This document shows positions 40,250-52,539 of a stretch of DNA of 64,000 bases, one piece after another. A program made the position numbers and the translations under genes. Origin of the DNA: Odiellus spinosus (lineage: Eukaryota; Arthropoda; Arachnida; Opiliones; Phalangiidae). Below the pieces are notes generated by a model. That model did no database searches. It was not told the origin of the DNA and saw only the letters and a list, made by a program, of their open reading frames with translations. Numbering within the stretch: position 1 is the stretch's first letter; every line of letters begins with the position of its first letter. The DNA lies in the NCBI GenBank assembly GCA_963920705.1, contig OY987230.1, positions 20,733,320-20,797,319 of the forward strand, read 5' to 3'.

Positions 40250-40483
40250 TGGTTAGGGAATTTGAAGTTTGGAGCAATAAAGTCAGGGAATTTTAAAATT
40301 GAGGGAATAAAGTAGGGGTCTGAAATAGGGAATATTAAAATTGGGCCAAAAAGTCTGTGCCAATTAAAATTTGAATATTATTTTCAAAATAAATAAAATC
40401 TGAGAATTTTCGGTTGTTTTCGATTCGGACTAACAACGCAAATATTTGTAAATTTACCATTTTAAAGGTTACAAAGCCATCAA

Positions 40484-43400
40484 ATGAACCATCTTCATTC
40501 GCATCACGAGAAAACGGAAAGTTTATGTCGCGTCTGCGGTGACAAAGCATCTGGACGACACTACGGCGTGCCCAGTTGCGACGGGTGCCGTGGTTTCTTC
40601 AAAAGGTCCATCCGAAGAAATTTGGAATACGTTTGCAAGGAAAAGGGAGATTGCGTAGTTGACGTCGCCCGAAGAAACCAATGTCAAGCTTGCCGTCTTA
40701 AAAAATGCCTGCAGGCAAATATGCGCAAGGAAGGTAAGCGAATCTTTAACAATTCCTAACGCCCACGCCTACGTGTGAGAAAAAATATATATTAGACTTT
40801 AAATGGCGCTTGCTGGTGACCCCCGGAAATGGTATATGACAAATTTTGACAGATTCTAGAGTTCGTTTCCGGTAAACGAAAAAAAAAAAAAAAGTGATAA
40901 AGTGTAATGGTCAAGAGAAAAAGCGGAAATAAACCTTCCTAACCAGATGACCCCTGCGATAACGGGGTCTTTCTAAATTAAACAAACTTTTGGTCTTTTA
41001 AAGGGAGACTTAAATGATTTTTTCTTCTGCGTGTTGAAATCTTTATTATTTGTTTAATTAGATAAGCAATTAGCCTAGCTTTTTTAATTAAGTCTTTTAA
41101 TTTTAGTGTTTACATGGAAAACATTCCATTTTTTTCCTTGAAATATGTTTTACCTTAGAAGGAAATTAAATTCGTATAGATAAAATGGGTATTTTTTTAC
41201 ACCATCTGGGTAAACTGCTCGAAATATTAAGGTTTTATTTTTGTCAGGTATGTAACCCATGTAACCCAGTGAAACATGTAGAAATGTTTTTTAATCATAA
41301 TTGATTTTAAAAGAATATCTTATAGTCACTGTTCAGTATGTGACTGGGTGTGAATATTGCTCTCGGGGGTGTCCCCGATATATAGCTGAAGTGTAGACCT
41401 TCGAACTTTTGAGGTTGTAGGCTCCCTCGCTTTCGTCTGTTTGCGCGCCTGTCAAAATCAGCGGTCACGGTTCTCACGCTTGCCTATTAGGAATCTCTAT
41501 CGGTGGGAGGTAAAATCGGTAGAGTTTTTGTGGCCTATGAGGTTCCTGACAAAAGAAAAATGTCCGTTTAAAGATCGTTAATAATTAATTCGCTTTAGTC
41601 TTAAAGATTTTTTTTTTTTTTTTTTTGGGACATTAATATCTAAATTTTGGTTTCTCTAACTAACGAAGAGATATCGTTGCAAAGTTTACATACTATTACT
41701 TTTAAACGGGTATGGTCAAAATACTTTCATTATATACGCGTGGGAAAATATGTGAGTGTCCCCTAAATTATTTACTAATTACCCTGAAAATAAAACGTTG
41801 ACTTCCTGAGAAATGTTCAAACAATACTATTAAAGGGAGAATCAACAGGAAAAGCAAGACATTCTACTATAAAAAATTACTCTTGTTCGCGTATTAAAAC
41901 ATTCAGGAAATGTACTGGTCTGAATTGTTCAATTAATTTTGGAATTAAATTAAAAGGAGAACCTCCGACCAATCAAAAGATTCCATGTATCTTTGGATTC
42001 TTAAAATATGAACGATTGTGCGCGTGAAAATAATCAAGAACGAGATTCTCCCCATTCAAAGAGTGAATGCCGAAACGCTTGTCGCGGGGATTTTATTAAG
42101 ACAAAGGTACAATGGCGTCTTTTGATTAGTCGGAGGCTCTCCTTTTAAATGAATGCCAAAATCAGGTTTCCCAATTTTTGTAAAATTCAGAAACATTTCC
42201 CAAATGTTTTAATGTCTTAATTCTAGAAGCAGAATCAATAAAAAAAATCGTCATTTTCCTCTTCATTCTCCCTTTAACGAGACAAAATTAATGTTTTATC
42301 AGTTTGTTTTTTTACGAAATATTTATTTTTTGGTATAAAGCGGTTCAACACGAACGGGCTCCTAGACTACCCGGTCGTAAACGATCTCGTCTTCAACAAT
42401 TGGTCCATGTTACGCCGTCTTGTCTGGGTCCTGGTTCCGTTTTCCCCATGCCTACAGTCAATCCTCATCACGTTGCTTGTCACGCGGCGGCCACTTCTTT
42501 GGCGGGAACCCCTATCTTCAGCGCTCACCACCATCATCAAAACCCGTCAACAATGACCACATATTACTCTCATTCGGCTTTGGGTGCAAACTTTCAAATT
42601 TCTGGGTCATCCGGGCCCACCTTGCGACGCGTCTTGCCCCATGGTATGCCGCATGACGTCTCGTCTGTTCTTTTGACAACTTCGGGTTCGATGTCCTCTT
42701 TGAATTCTATGACGTCTGCAGCCACTATTGGACACATTCCCCATTCGTCCGCAATCTCAACATCTTCGTCGTTAACTTCGGAAAATAATGGTCAGTAACT
42801 ATTGGAATCAGTTAGCCTGATTAATTTAAAATTTAGATCTGAAATGTTATAGAAAGTTCAAATGATTATAAAATTAGTCAGATTATTTGTTCAAAAGGTC
42901 AGGAGGGACAGGTCCAACAATTTAAGAAATATATTACAATTCGTTTTATTTAAAATATTATCTTCGCCTTCGAACAATTAAATAACTAAACTAACAAAGT
43001 CTGCGTGTAAATTTATTTGGAATCCAGGACCCTCAAATTTGGAAAACCACCGTTCATCTCCTCTCACGCGTCCTAATTCTGGTCATCAAATTCGTGACGA
43101 AATTCTTAGCGACGATTCTCAAGACGCGCGCGGTTCTAAAATGAGCGTCGGAAACCAAGACCAAGAAAACGTGGAAAATTCTTCTCGAGAAATGTATTCC
43201 GGGGGAATATCTTTGAACCCCGAAGAAGTAGCGAGTGGCTCGACTACATTTGTACCGAAACCCATCTACGTCGTTCCCGTGCGAGGCGGGGAAGCTAACG
43301 TAACCGGTGGTATAGTCCCTCCTACAACGGCATCAGCGCCTCTCCTATCAACGTTTTCTCCTACTCCGTCGACCGAAAGTTTTCAGGAAGCTTCGGCGAA

Positions 43401-44332
43401 ACTCCTGTTTTTTGCCATCCGCTGGATGAGGAGCATTCCTTCATTCTTACAACTTCCCTTCAGGTTCCTTTTTTTTTATTTTTTGAAGAAAAAATATCGA
43501 GAAAACACTTTTGCTTAATTCTAAAAGAAGGCATCATTAAATTATTTTGTCCCAATCCATTCAGGGATCAGTCTATCCTCTTAGAAGAAAGTTGGAGTGA
43601 CGTTTTTGTTATCAGTGCCGCGCAGTGGGGATTCCCTTTACACGAAGGTCAGTTCCTATACTTTTTTCTATTTGTTTGTTGAAATGGCGGATCACCATTA
43701 GTTCTTGCGCCTCCAAATACCCCTGCACCCGAGACAATTCTCCCTTGGCCCTCCCTTTAATCCGGCCCTGAGTAGGGGATCTAGAGTTCTGGATCTTGTT
43801 TTATGTACCGTTTCAACAAATAATAATGGGAACGTGATTATTTTTTGATAGGTTTGTACGCTCTGAGTGGAGGTATGTTACCAGAAAAACGAACCCAAGT
43901 CGCGACGCAATTACATCACATGAAAGACGTTTTATCTCAAATGTCTACTTTAAGAGTGGATCACACGGAATTCTCTTGTCTCAAAGCTTTAGCCATTTTC
44001 AGACCCGGTAAGTAGGTCTTTTTGTTTATACGCGTCACTAACTCCTTGACCCTCGTGACCTCTTGGTTTTGACCCTTAGTGTTCTTGTAATAGAAACGCA
44101 CGGTCTTCGAGACCCTCTGCAAGTGGAATTATTGCAAGACCAAACGCAACTCATGTTGCACGAATACGTTCTAACTAAATTACCTCCTTCCAAAGTCCGT
44201 TTTGGCAAATTATTACTCGTCCTTTCAATGCTGCGAAAAATTTGCGGACAAACTGTCGAGGAAGTTTTTTTTCGCAAAACTATAGGCAATATTCCAATTG
44301 AGAGACTTTTATGTGATATGTTTCAAGCCTAA
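40484..44332 (+). CDS. NR2E3: NR2E-type nuclear receptor (PNR/FAX-1/Hr51-like)
   Basis: A DNA-binding transcription factor of subfamily NR2E; relatives (vertebrate PNR, nematode FAX-1, fly Hr51/unfulfilled) act in photoreceptor and neuron identity. Exons: 40484-40733, 42341-42790, 43028-43463, 43565-43647, 43852-44007, 44094-44332; 537 residues. The DBD lies at residues 14-84: [20 protein letters not shown] then [12 protein letters not shown] and [13 protein letters not shown], followed by the extension [10 protein letters not shown] long Ser/Thr/His-rich hinge (about 300 residues) precedes the LBD, which has [32 protein letters not shown] and [14 protein letters not shown]. It ends [13 protein letters not shown], the helix 12 region of this group. 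The start is the first ATG in the DBD exon; 5' UTR exons probably lie in the CpG island. Assignment within NR2E is tentative. Confidence 0.93.
40734..42340. other. Receptor intron 1, 1.6 kb
   Basis: Donor GAAG|GTAAGC, acceptor TATAAAG|CGGTT. Contains poly-A and poly-T runs (40870-40884; 41609-41627) and the MITE 41830-42277. Confidence 0.7.
41830..42277. mobile_element. TTAA-type MITE, 448 bp
   Basis: Starts TTAAAGGGAGAATCAACAGG and ends CTCTTCATTCTCCCTTTAA. Inner arms are AAAAGGAGAACCTCCGACCA and GATTAGTCGGAGGCTCTCCT. Confidence 0.82.
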
Positions 44333-45798
44333 TTGAAAACCAATTTAGTTATATATTAGATTTCTTAAGCCTAAAACGGGCCTAAAATTACATAGCCGTG
44401 TGAACTAAGAATTACGTTGTAACTCGGTTCAGACGACATGTCTTAAAGGGAGGGTGAAGTGATTTTTTTATCTATAGTAGTATTCTACTATTTAAAAAAA
44501 AGGCTTGTTCGTGTATTAAAACATTCAGGAAATGTCTCTGAATTAAACCCATTAACCCCACTTTAAAGCCAATTATTTTAGCTCTAAACAATACTTTATT
44601 TAATTTTAATTTTGCATTTCAAAAACTGATTATAATATGTAAATTTATTTAAAAGAAAAACTTACAAGATATTTGATATAGCAATAATATAAATAAATAA
44701 TAAAACTACATGTCGAAATTCTTTTACTCGTCACCTTAAGGCAATCTGCTAATCTTTGACTATTCGGATAGCGCGTCAGACTTACGGAACGTACTTCCAT
44801 AAACTTATGGTTGCGTGGAATGCAGTCCTAAACCCGATTAGTCGAAGGCAATCAGAGTTTCATTCAGTTTGGGGGCGCGCGTTTGATGAAATTAGCTCAT
44901 CCGATCAGGAGGCTTTTGCTAACCTCTGACCAATCAAGATCCTTTTGAAAATATCGCTCAGTTCTCTTCCGGCGCGAGAGCCGAGCTGTCTTCCGATCAA
45001 AAGGAGAAATCTCGTATATCCTGGCAGGAACTGTATACCAATCCTTTATCGGACCCGCTCGAAAGAGCCGGGCCTAAATTGACTATAAAGTCAAAGGCTC
45101 AAATTGCTTGTCATTCCCACCATAGGATGAAAACCATTCATCCCTTGACGTTTTTCCGCTAATTCGATTCCCGCCTTTTCATTTCCCGCTCATTTGTCAC
45201 TCTTTTCAAAGTATTTTTTTACTTATTAAATCAATACTTTGCCCCCTATCGTGTAAATTATGCAATTTTCATTATCTCGAGAAATATCCTAGGTTATACG
45301 TCAAGCTTACGAAACAATTAAACTCTTCTAAAATGAAGAAATAATTTATATTTTTTTAAATAAAATATAAAAATATAATTATTTTTACCGAGCAAATGCT
45401 TCATTATTCAACAATAATGTACTTGGTTCGAAGTATAAGTGTTATATATTTATTTTAAAATGCATGGGTATCGAGTTACTTCACGAAGTCAAAAAGACTT
45501 GTGTCTGGCCCACCTCTCTTACACGGGAGTAACAGTTGATAATTATATAGAGACATCATAAAAGTAAATACATATAAGGTAAGGGGGAAAAATATAAAAA
45601 GAAACGGTAGTAACAAAAACAAAATGAAGATGATAATAATAATTTTCCAACAAACAATTCGCAAATTAACGAAACCTCACTAGAATAAAAATTCAAATTT
45701 GGTGAAAAATTTTCCAATAATTATTTATCCAATAATTTCGCTCCTTCAAGCCATGTGACTAAATATTTCAGTCTGATTGGTCCAATAATTTGTATAGT
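44333..45798. other. Intergenic, nuclear receptor to small ORF
   Basis: Contains the receptor 3' UTR, the left end of a TTAA-type MITE (44442-44555, TTAAAGGGAGGGTGAAGTG) with no right end, and AT-rich sequence. No further gene recognised. Confidence 0.5.
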
Positions 45799-46098
45799 TC
45801 ATGCTGTGGACCCCAGGATGTAATTTATTTGAATCATTTCTCGTTTTACATTTGGCGGTAAAGGTTCGTTGTCTTTGATTTTGTCAGCCGCATGTGTTAT
45901 TGTATAAAATCTCTTATTGAGCTTTGGAATTATATAGATATAATCTACAGACTCTTGGTACACCGGCACTGATAAAATTTGAACCGTTGATAAAATGATA
46001 AATTGATACGTAATCAGCAAACCAATGCTTTTATTATTTTCAACCCGTGAGTGTCTCTTTTTCCTTGTTTGGATAGAGCTCTGGTGTCCAAAGGCCAT
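45799..46098 (-). CDS. Small hypothetical protein, 99 aa
   Basis: I do not recognise this protein. The single-exon ORF starts MAFGHQSSIQTRKKRHSR, continues with a hydrophobic stretch at about residues 28-46 (SIGLLITYQFIILSTVQIL) that could be one membrane segment, and then a charged, mostly soluble tail ending INYILGSTA. Support for a real gene: the ATG is only 180 bp from the SRBD1 start and divergent, and the basic N-terminus before a membrane segment is plausible. No in-frame splice alternative was found. There is no homology evidence. It could also be chance or a non-coding transcript. Confidence 0.35.
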   Translation of the reverse strand: MAFGHQSSIQTRKKRHSRVENNKSIGLLITYQFIILSTVQILSVPVYQESVDYIYIIPKLNKRFYTITHAADKIKDNEPLPPNVKREMIQINYILGSTA

Positions 46099-46277
46099 AA
46101 CAGGGGTGTTGAAAAGTGAAGCTTTTATTTAAAGATTTTAATACTCTTAACACTTGGCTTTTTATTTCATTTTATTATTCCTCTTGGTGGCTTGGTTAAG
46201 TTGTTTCACATTGGTATTGTACATTAACTAGTTGTAACTTGTTGGTAATGGGTTGCTGTTTTAGCAAAAGCGACATA
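46099..46277. promoter_or_regulatory. Compact upstream region of SRBD1 (possibly bidirectional)
   Basis: Only 179 bp separate the SRBD1 ATG from the ATG of the small minus-strand ORF. An in-frame upstream ATG for SRBD1 is at 46248. Confidence 0.4.
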
Positions 46278-49200
46278 ATGGAGGTTGATAATAAAGGGGT
46301 CCAAAATAAAGGGCGCAAAAGGACTTTAAAGAAAGGACCCATTGATGAAAACTTTAAGCCTCCTAAAAAGGCCAAGAAAAAGGTGATAGTTTGCTTGACA
46401 GTGTGAAAGGTCAAACCTGATTAGAATTGAATCCTGAATACAATTTACAAATAACAGGTTGTGGTAAAGATATATTCATCCGATGATGATGATGATGTAC
46501 AATTTATGCCTGACAATCAGAAAAAAGGCAGTTTTGATAGTTTCGCTAGTAGTTCAACGGCATCAGCATGCTCTGGAAATGATAATGAGGTTGGTAGCGT
46601 GTTTGCAAAACCCGCAAAGATTTTATCATAAAGGCTAATCAAAATTCAGATGGAAGCTATTCTGGAGGAACTGGCCAGATCAAGATCCTGGTCTCCAGCT
46701 GATGTAATTTGCGATCAAATCAACATTGAAAGAAGAATAGCGCAGAATATTCTGCAGTTATTTGATCAAGAATGCACTATCCCTTTTATAGCGAGATACA
46801 GGAAAGAAATGACGGGTGGGCTAGATGCTGAGAAACTTCTCGAAATTCAAGAAGCTTATTCTAACGTTAAGTACGATATTCTTTAATATTTAAATATCAT
46901 TCTTGAAGCTCGAATTATAATATTTCAAACCTTCCTTCTTAGGGTCGTTCAAAAAAAGGTTGAAACTGTGGCCAGAACTTTACACAAGGAAAATAAATTA
47001 GACAGAAGTTTAGTTAATGCTTTGTGTAATGCCACAACAATTAACGAAGTTGATGATTTGGTAAGGGTTAAATTAAATTTATTTCTAGCAAACAATTTTT
47101 AGCCATAATGTTAAATTTTTTAATCTAAGTACGCTCCATTTAAACCTGGAAGTAAAAAATCGTTGGCACAAAAAGCAAGGCAGTTGGGATTGGAAGAATC
47201 GGCGTTAAAAATTATTTTCAATCAAGCCGGACCAATGGAATTTAATCCTCAAAATTATGTTAATAAGCAAATTAAAGGTAATTATTCTACTAACTATTGA
47301 TTTTGATTCCTAACAAATATTTAAATATATCTTTTCTTTAGATTTGGACTCTCCAGATAAAGTTCTCTTAGGTTGGCAACGAATTATGGCGGATGTTGTC
47401 TCGAAAGACTCGAATATCCTTAGTTTTATCAAAACATTGTAATTAAATTAATCACGATAGCTTTTTTTAGAATTATCATTTAATATAAATATTTTTAAAA
47501 AGTTACACACATCGAAGTATCGAAATTACGGCGACCAAAAGTAATGCTGCTCAAAAAGAAGATGCCAAAGCAGAAACTGAAGGATCTTCAACAAACAACT
47601 TTAAATTTGAAAACTACTTCAACTTTAATAATTCTATTGTCAATATAAATTCACATCAAGTAAGTGGACTTTGTCAAAATTCTCAGAAACATTTAAGTAG
47701 GGGTGTGTGAGCTCTGATTTTTAAGTTTCAAGCCCTTGAAAGTTTTCTTATCGAGCTTTGGGTTTCTTACTGAGCTTTTAGTTATACCGGTTTCGAGCCT
47801 TAAACGACCCTCAAAATTACTTTTTTGATTAAAAGTGTTTTCGCATCATTTGGGATTCTATAAGAGATTTAAATCCTTCGGAGATTGTAAATAAAGACGA
47901 GGATGCAAAGCGAGATTATCAATATTCAAGCTCAATAACCACGACTGACAAGCTTTTGAAATGCCTCTTACTGAGCATTAGGCTCGAAACTCAAAACATT
48001 TCGAGCATTCACACCTCTACTTTAAATTTAGATTTGTTTTGTTAATTTAATTTCATCACTATAGGTTTTAGCGCTGAATCGAGGCGAAAAAAACAAAATT
48101 TTATCCGTGAAAGTTGTTGTTCCTAATTTTATTCGTGACGCAATTTTAAAACATTGTTCTCAAACATTCCATCACAACTATTCAGACTCAGTCATGAAGA
48201 AACTCTTTGAAGATACTTTCGAAGATGCATATCAAAGACTTATGGAACCGCTAATCTGCCGACACATTAGGTAATATAATGGTAAAAGTATGGGGGTTAT
48301 AATCTTAAATTATGGTTGCAAATAGTTATGATAGGGGGCGCCACAGTCATTTAGTTGATTACGAGCCTATAGATAGATCAGTTACTACCAGGGTAGATTG
48401 CTCACTTGCGAATTTGGTGTTCAATTACTCTTATTATATGATTGAGTTGCTTGATAATGAGTTGTACATACTTTATCTTTACTTGGTCTTCAATTACTCC
48501 AAATATATGAACGAGTTACTCTATTAAAACGAGTATTTGCTCTCTAAACAAGTTGTGCTTTACCATTACTCGGTCTTGAATTACATACTTGTAATATTTG
48601 AGTTACTCGATTAAATCGGGTACTCACTCTGATAGTTTGAGATACGAATAATTAAATTTAGACCAATTCAATTATAGATCTGATTTGACAAAAAATGCGG
48701 AGAAAGAGTCAGTTCGAATATTTTGCTCCAATTTAAAGCAACTGTTACTGACTCCGCCAGTACGTGGGAATACTGTTTTGGGAATAGATCCTGGATTTAG
48801 TCATGGCTGTAAATTAGCTGTGGTTTCATCCAAAGGTGAAGTTTTAAGTACAGAAGTACTTTATTTGCACGGAAACAAAGCTGCGAGATATTCCAACCAA
48901 GCTCATTCGCTTAAACAATGTCTCCTTAATTTTGGGTGAGATTTCAACTTTTTTAACTTCAAAAGAACAAAATTTACTTATTGCATTCGAGTTATCAACT
49001 TATCATCCTTATTAATCTTGGAAAAATATTCCAATATCTAAGCTTCTTTAATTTTGGTATCAATTTAACTGACAGTGTCGAAACAATCGCTTTGGGAAAT
49101 GGAACTGCTTGTAGAGAAACTGAAAGCTTCTTATCGTCATTGATCAAGGATGATTTTTTCAAACCTTTGAAAGTTCATTATTGGTGATTAGATAAACTAT

Positions 49201-52200
49201 TAATAAATTTAAATTAAACAGTTTTTAAATTTCTATTTTAATACATGTACAAATTTTTAGTATCGTGGATGAAAGCGGTGTTTCAATCTACAGCGTTAGC
49301 AAAGAAGCTGAAGCTGAACTTCCTAATATGGATCCGAATCTAAGAAGCGCTGGTAAAGACTTTTATATTTTATATTTGAATCAATATCTTAATGTTTTTT
49401 TTTTTAGTTGGTCTGGCTCGTAGACTTCAAGATCCATTACTAGAATATGTCAAAATTGAACCTAAACATTTAGGAGTAGGACAATATCAGGTGATTAAAA
49501 ATTTAAAACTTATAGCCCAGTCTCTAGTTAGATTAATTACTCATGGTAATATAGATTAATTACTCATGGTAATATAGATTAAATACTCATGATAATAGAT
49601 TGATTAATCACTCATAATTGAATAGTTCAATTAATTACTCATGATAATTGAACAGTTTTATTAAATATTTGTGAGTAGTTCAATTGATCATGAAAATTGA
49701 ATAGTTGAATTTATTACTCGTAATAATAATCGTACATGTAGTTCAATTAATTGCTCATAGGCTGATTGAATAGTTTGATTAATCACTCATTGACTGATTG
49801 AAAAGTTTGATTAATCACTCATTGGCTGATTGAATAGTTTGATTAATCACTCTTAGGCTGGTTAAATAGTTTGATTAATCATTATATAATTTTCCTTGAA
49901 ATTGGATAATGAATATTGAATGCTGATTTGTTACTAGAATTTAAAAAAAATTTATCCAAACCCACCAGTAATTATCTTTTATTTAGCACGATATTCCCAA
50001 ACCTATGTTGGAATCGGCTTTAGACGAAGTTGTGATTCAATGCGTTAGTTTTGTGGGTGTGGATTTAAACGTAGTCTCTGCAGTCGTTCTACGGTAATTT
50101 GTCTTCAGAATTGTTTAAAAATATGAACGCGATAGAAATTGATCTTAATAATTTAACAATTGTCAAATTATCTTGGTTAAATAATAGGAGAGTATCAGGC
50201 TTAACTGCATCTAGGGCAAAAAGTATTGTTCAATGGAGAGAAGCCAATGGTTTCTTCAAAAATCGTCAACAATTATTAAAAGTTAAAGGAATTGGACCCA
50301 AAACATTCGAACAATGCGCCGGATTTGTTAAAATCATCCCGCAAACTACTCAAGATGTTTTTGAGTAAGATTTTATACTCGTTTCAATGGTTTTCGTTTA
50401 CAATATCTTACTCTTTCCTCGCAGAGCTAAAATTGCTGCTAACAAGAAGAAAAAAGCTAAAGTTGACGATGAAGATTCGTTTAATCCTTTGGATATGACT
50501 GTTATCCATCCAGAATCTTACGCAACTACCAAAACGTAAGTTTAATATTAGGCTTGTTTGAGTACTAAGGCTTAGTATCGCTTTTTCCTCCTCATTTTGA
50601 TTACGTAGTAGCGAGTAATTGAAGTGGGTTAAGCCTTAGCTGTCTCGTATTAAATTTAGACCCATTGAGCCCACCTATCTGCCAATTATCAAGGATTATC
50701 AGTTATCGATGCGAGTACTCTATATTGGAAATGAACTAAATTATGTAGGTCATTCAACCGAGTACTTGCTTAGACTTAGCAAGTACTTATTTCCATCGAG
50801 TATTTGCCATAAACTTCTACTATTCAGAAGCTATAGATTTAAAAATTGATGTGATTTTTAAAATAATTTTTATAGATTCGAGTACTCGTTATTGATAACC
50901 AACTACTCAATTCAAGTATATGTACTTGCTTAGCTTTAGCGTGTACTCATTTCAGTTGAGTAACTCAGATTAATTGTTATTAACTTCTATTATTCAGAAG
51001 TAAAAGTTTTCTTAAAAATTCTTGCGATTGTTAATTTAAAATTATCCAAAAAATTCTAATTTAGATTCCTAGAACTTATGGAAATTCCATTGAGTGAGAT
51101 CGGTTCTGACGATACGATCAAGAAAGTCACTAACTACCTGAATAACCATAGTAATTAAGCCAAAATTTTATTAAATAACTTTTAATCATTAAAGTTTATA
51201 GACCAATTTTTAATTAGGTATCGAAAGTTTAGCAGAAATACTAAACATTTCAACCGATACTATGTCGTTAATTGGAGATGCTTTGAAACAATCCGTGACT
51301 TATGATATTAGATCAGGTAAGAATGAACTCGTAATCTTATTCAATTTTAATCCTTAACCTTAGATCACCATTCCTATTGAATTTAGAAATGGGCGAGCCA
51401 TTATTCAAAACAGGAATAATGCTTTTTGAAGAATTGAAAGTTGGACAAAAATTAACTGGACGCGTTCAAAATAATACGACTTTTGGAGCTTTTGTGGATG
51501 TAGGAGTTGGAACCAGCGGTCTCATACACAAAAGTCAAATGAGACATCAAGATTTGTTAGTCGGTGATCGAGTAGAAGTCGAAATTTTGAGCGTAGATTT
51601 TGGGAAAAAACGATTGGGTCTAAAGCTTCTTTCTAAAGGTAATTATCTTATTTCAAATAATAAAATTTTGTTTTGACATTTAAGTTAGTTTAATCAATTT
51701 TATATTTCTTCAGGTCTCGTTAAAGCAACCGATAAAGCTGTGAAAACTGAAATTCCTTCGTACAACTCAAGTAGTACGAACGTGAAAACTGAAATTCCTT
51801 CGTACAACTCAAGTAGTACGAACGTAAAAACTGAAATTCCATCATACAGTGCAAATAGGAACGTGAAAACTGAAATTCCATCGTACAGTACAAATAGGAA
51901 CGTGAAATCTGAAATTCCTTCATACGACTCGAGTAATTGGAACGTGAAAAATGAAAATACGTCCTACAATTCAAATGGTGCTGCTACCGTGAAAAGTGAA
52001 ACAAAACCTCGGGACGTACTAAGCAGAGACTTCAAACCGAACAATTTCAATAAAAACTACAAAGAAATGAGAAATATTAATGACTTTTTCATCGGACAAC
52101 GCTTGGATGGTGTAGTTCGATCCGTGAAAATATATGGTGCCTTCGTTGATATCGGTAGTAAAAGAGACGGACTCATTCACTGTTCCAAAATGAACGGAGT

Positions 52201-52306
52201 CAGACTTGAAGAAGGGAACCAAGTAAGTGTTGAAGTTATCGAAGTAGATATCCCCAGGAGTAGAATTTCACTTAGATTATTACAAAGTTTTCAAGTTTCT
52301 TGGTAA
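46278..52306 (+). CDS. SRBD1: SRBD1, Tex-family S1 RNA-binding protein with two S1 domains
   Basis: Eukaryotic relative of the bacterial transcription accessory protein Tex. Nineteen exons: 46278-46382, 46458-46589, 46650-46870, 46943-47060, 47130-47277, 47342-47438, 47503-47659, 48065-48270, 48678-48935, 49076-49183, 49261-49352, 49408-49490, 49987-50093, 50188-50364, 50425-50535, 51065-51150, 51218-51316, 51387-51638, 51714-52306; 1049 residues (human 995). Order: basic/acidic N-terminus ([16 protein letters not shown]); Tex N-terminal helices ([20 protein letters not shown]); RuvC/YqgF-like fold ([37 protein letters not shown]); helix-hairpin-helix ([15 protein letters not shown]); S1 domain 1 (about 781-853); repeat linker (about 861-945); S1 domain 2 (about 973-1044). 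Human SRBD1 has one S1 and no such linker. Confidence 0.96.
48312..48640. repeat. Degenerate GAGTTACTC/AATTACTC repeat in SRBD1 intron 8
   Basis: Blocks such as TTCAATTACTC, GAGTTACTC and ATGATTGAGTTGCTTG recur irregularly. The ORF across it is a by-product. Confidence 0.5.
49500..49885. repeat. Intronic minisatellite, about 38-45 bp units
   Basis: SRBD1 intron 12 is filled with repeats of GATTAATCACTCATTGGCTG, ATTGAATAGTTTGATTAATC and related ATTACTCATGGTAATATAG units. Both exon ends are intact. Confidence 0.85.
51737..51994 (+). repeat. Coding tandem repeat: seven psi-K-x-E units in SRBD1
   Basis: Units of 13-15 codons: [14 protein letters not shown] twice, [55 protein letters not shown], then VKSETKP. 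Each begins with Val-Lys-x-Glu, the SUMO acceptor consensus. The first two units are almost identical at the nucleotide level (42-bp period), so the array is still evolving by duplication. Confidence 0.95.
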
Positions 52307-52330
52307 TTGAATTAAGCGGAAAACACTGTA

Positions 52331-52336
52331 AATAAA
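52331..52336 (+). promoter_or_regulatory. Poly(A) signal of SRBD1
   Basis: AATAAA 24 nt after the SRBD1 stop codon, implying a very short 3' UTR. Confidence 0.6.
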
Positions 52337-52539
52337 GCCTCACCCTATGATGGCTATCATATATCGTCTGCTTGCTTAGCCAAGGCTTAAAAGTTACGTT
52401 AAAAATTAAGATTCTAGATAGGAATATAGGGTTGCTTGAGTTTGAATGTTTGATATAATATAATTATAGGTATTCCTTTGTTACAAAAAGTTGAGTTTGG
52501 AATCCTATTCAAACTCAATGGTTTTTAACCTTTGATAAA

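Larger units (their letters stand above)
38041..40483. other. Region between CpG island and receptor coding start
   Basis: Probably a first intron in the 5' UTR. It contains diverged direct repeats at 38410-38575, a short TTAA-type MITE (39276-39393) and MITE copy 3. An AG directly before GTTACAAAGCC (about 40468) could be the acceptor of the coding exon. Confidence 0.4.

Noticed and set aside
45476-45664. 62-codon minus-strand ORF rich in Ile, Phe and Leu
   Set aside because: Low-complexity translation of AT-rich sequence; no splice or promoter support.
48678-49352. RuvC-like motifs considered as a CRISPR or resolvase system
   Set aside because: The fold is the normal YqgF-like part of Tex/SRBD1, in a spliced animal gene. 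No CRISPR array exists in the window.
50099-50187. In-frame N-terminal part of the ORF before the SRBD1 helix-hairpin-helix
   Set aside because: It is intron 50094-50187; the family alignment resumes exactly at 50188.
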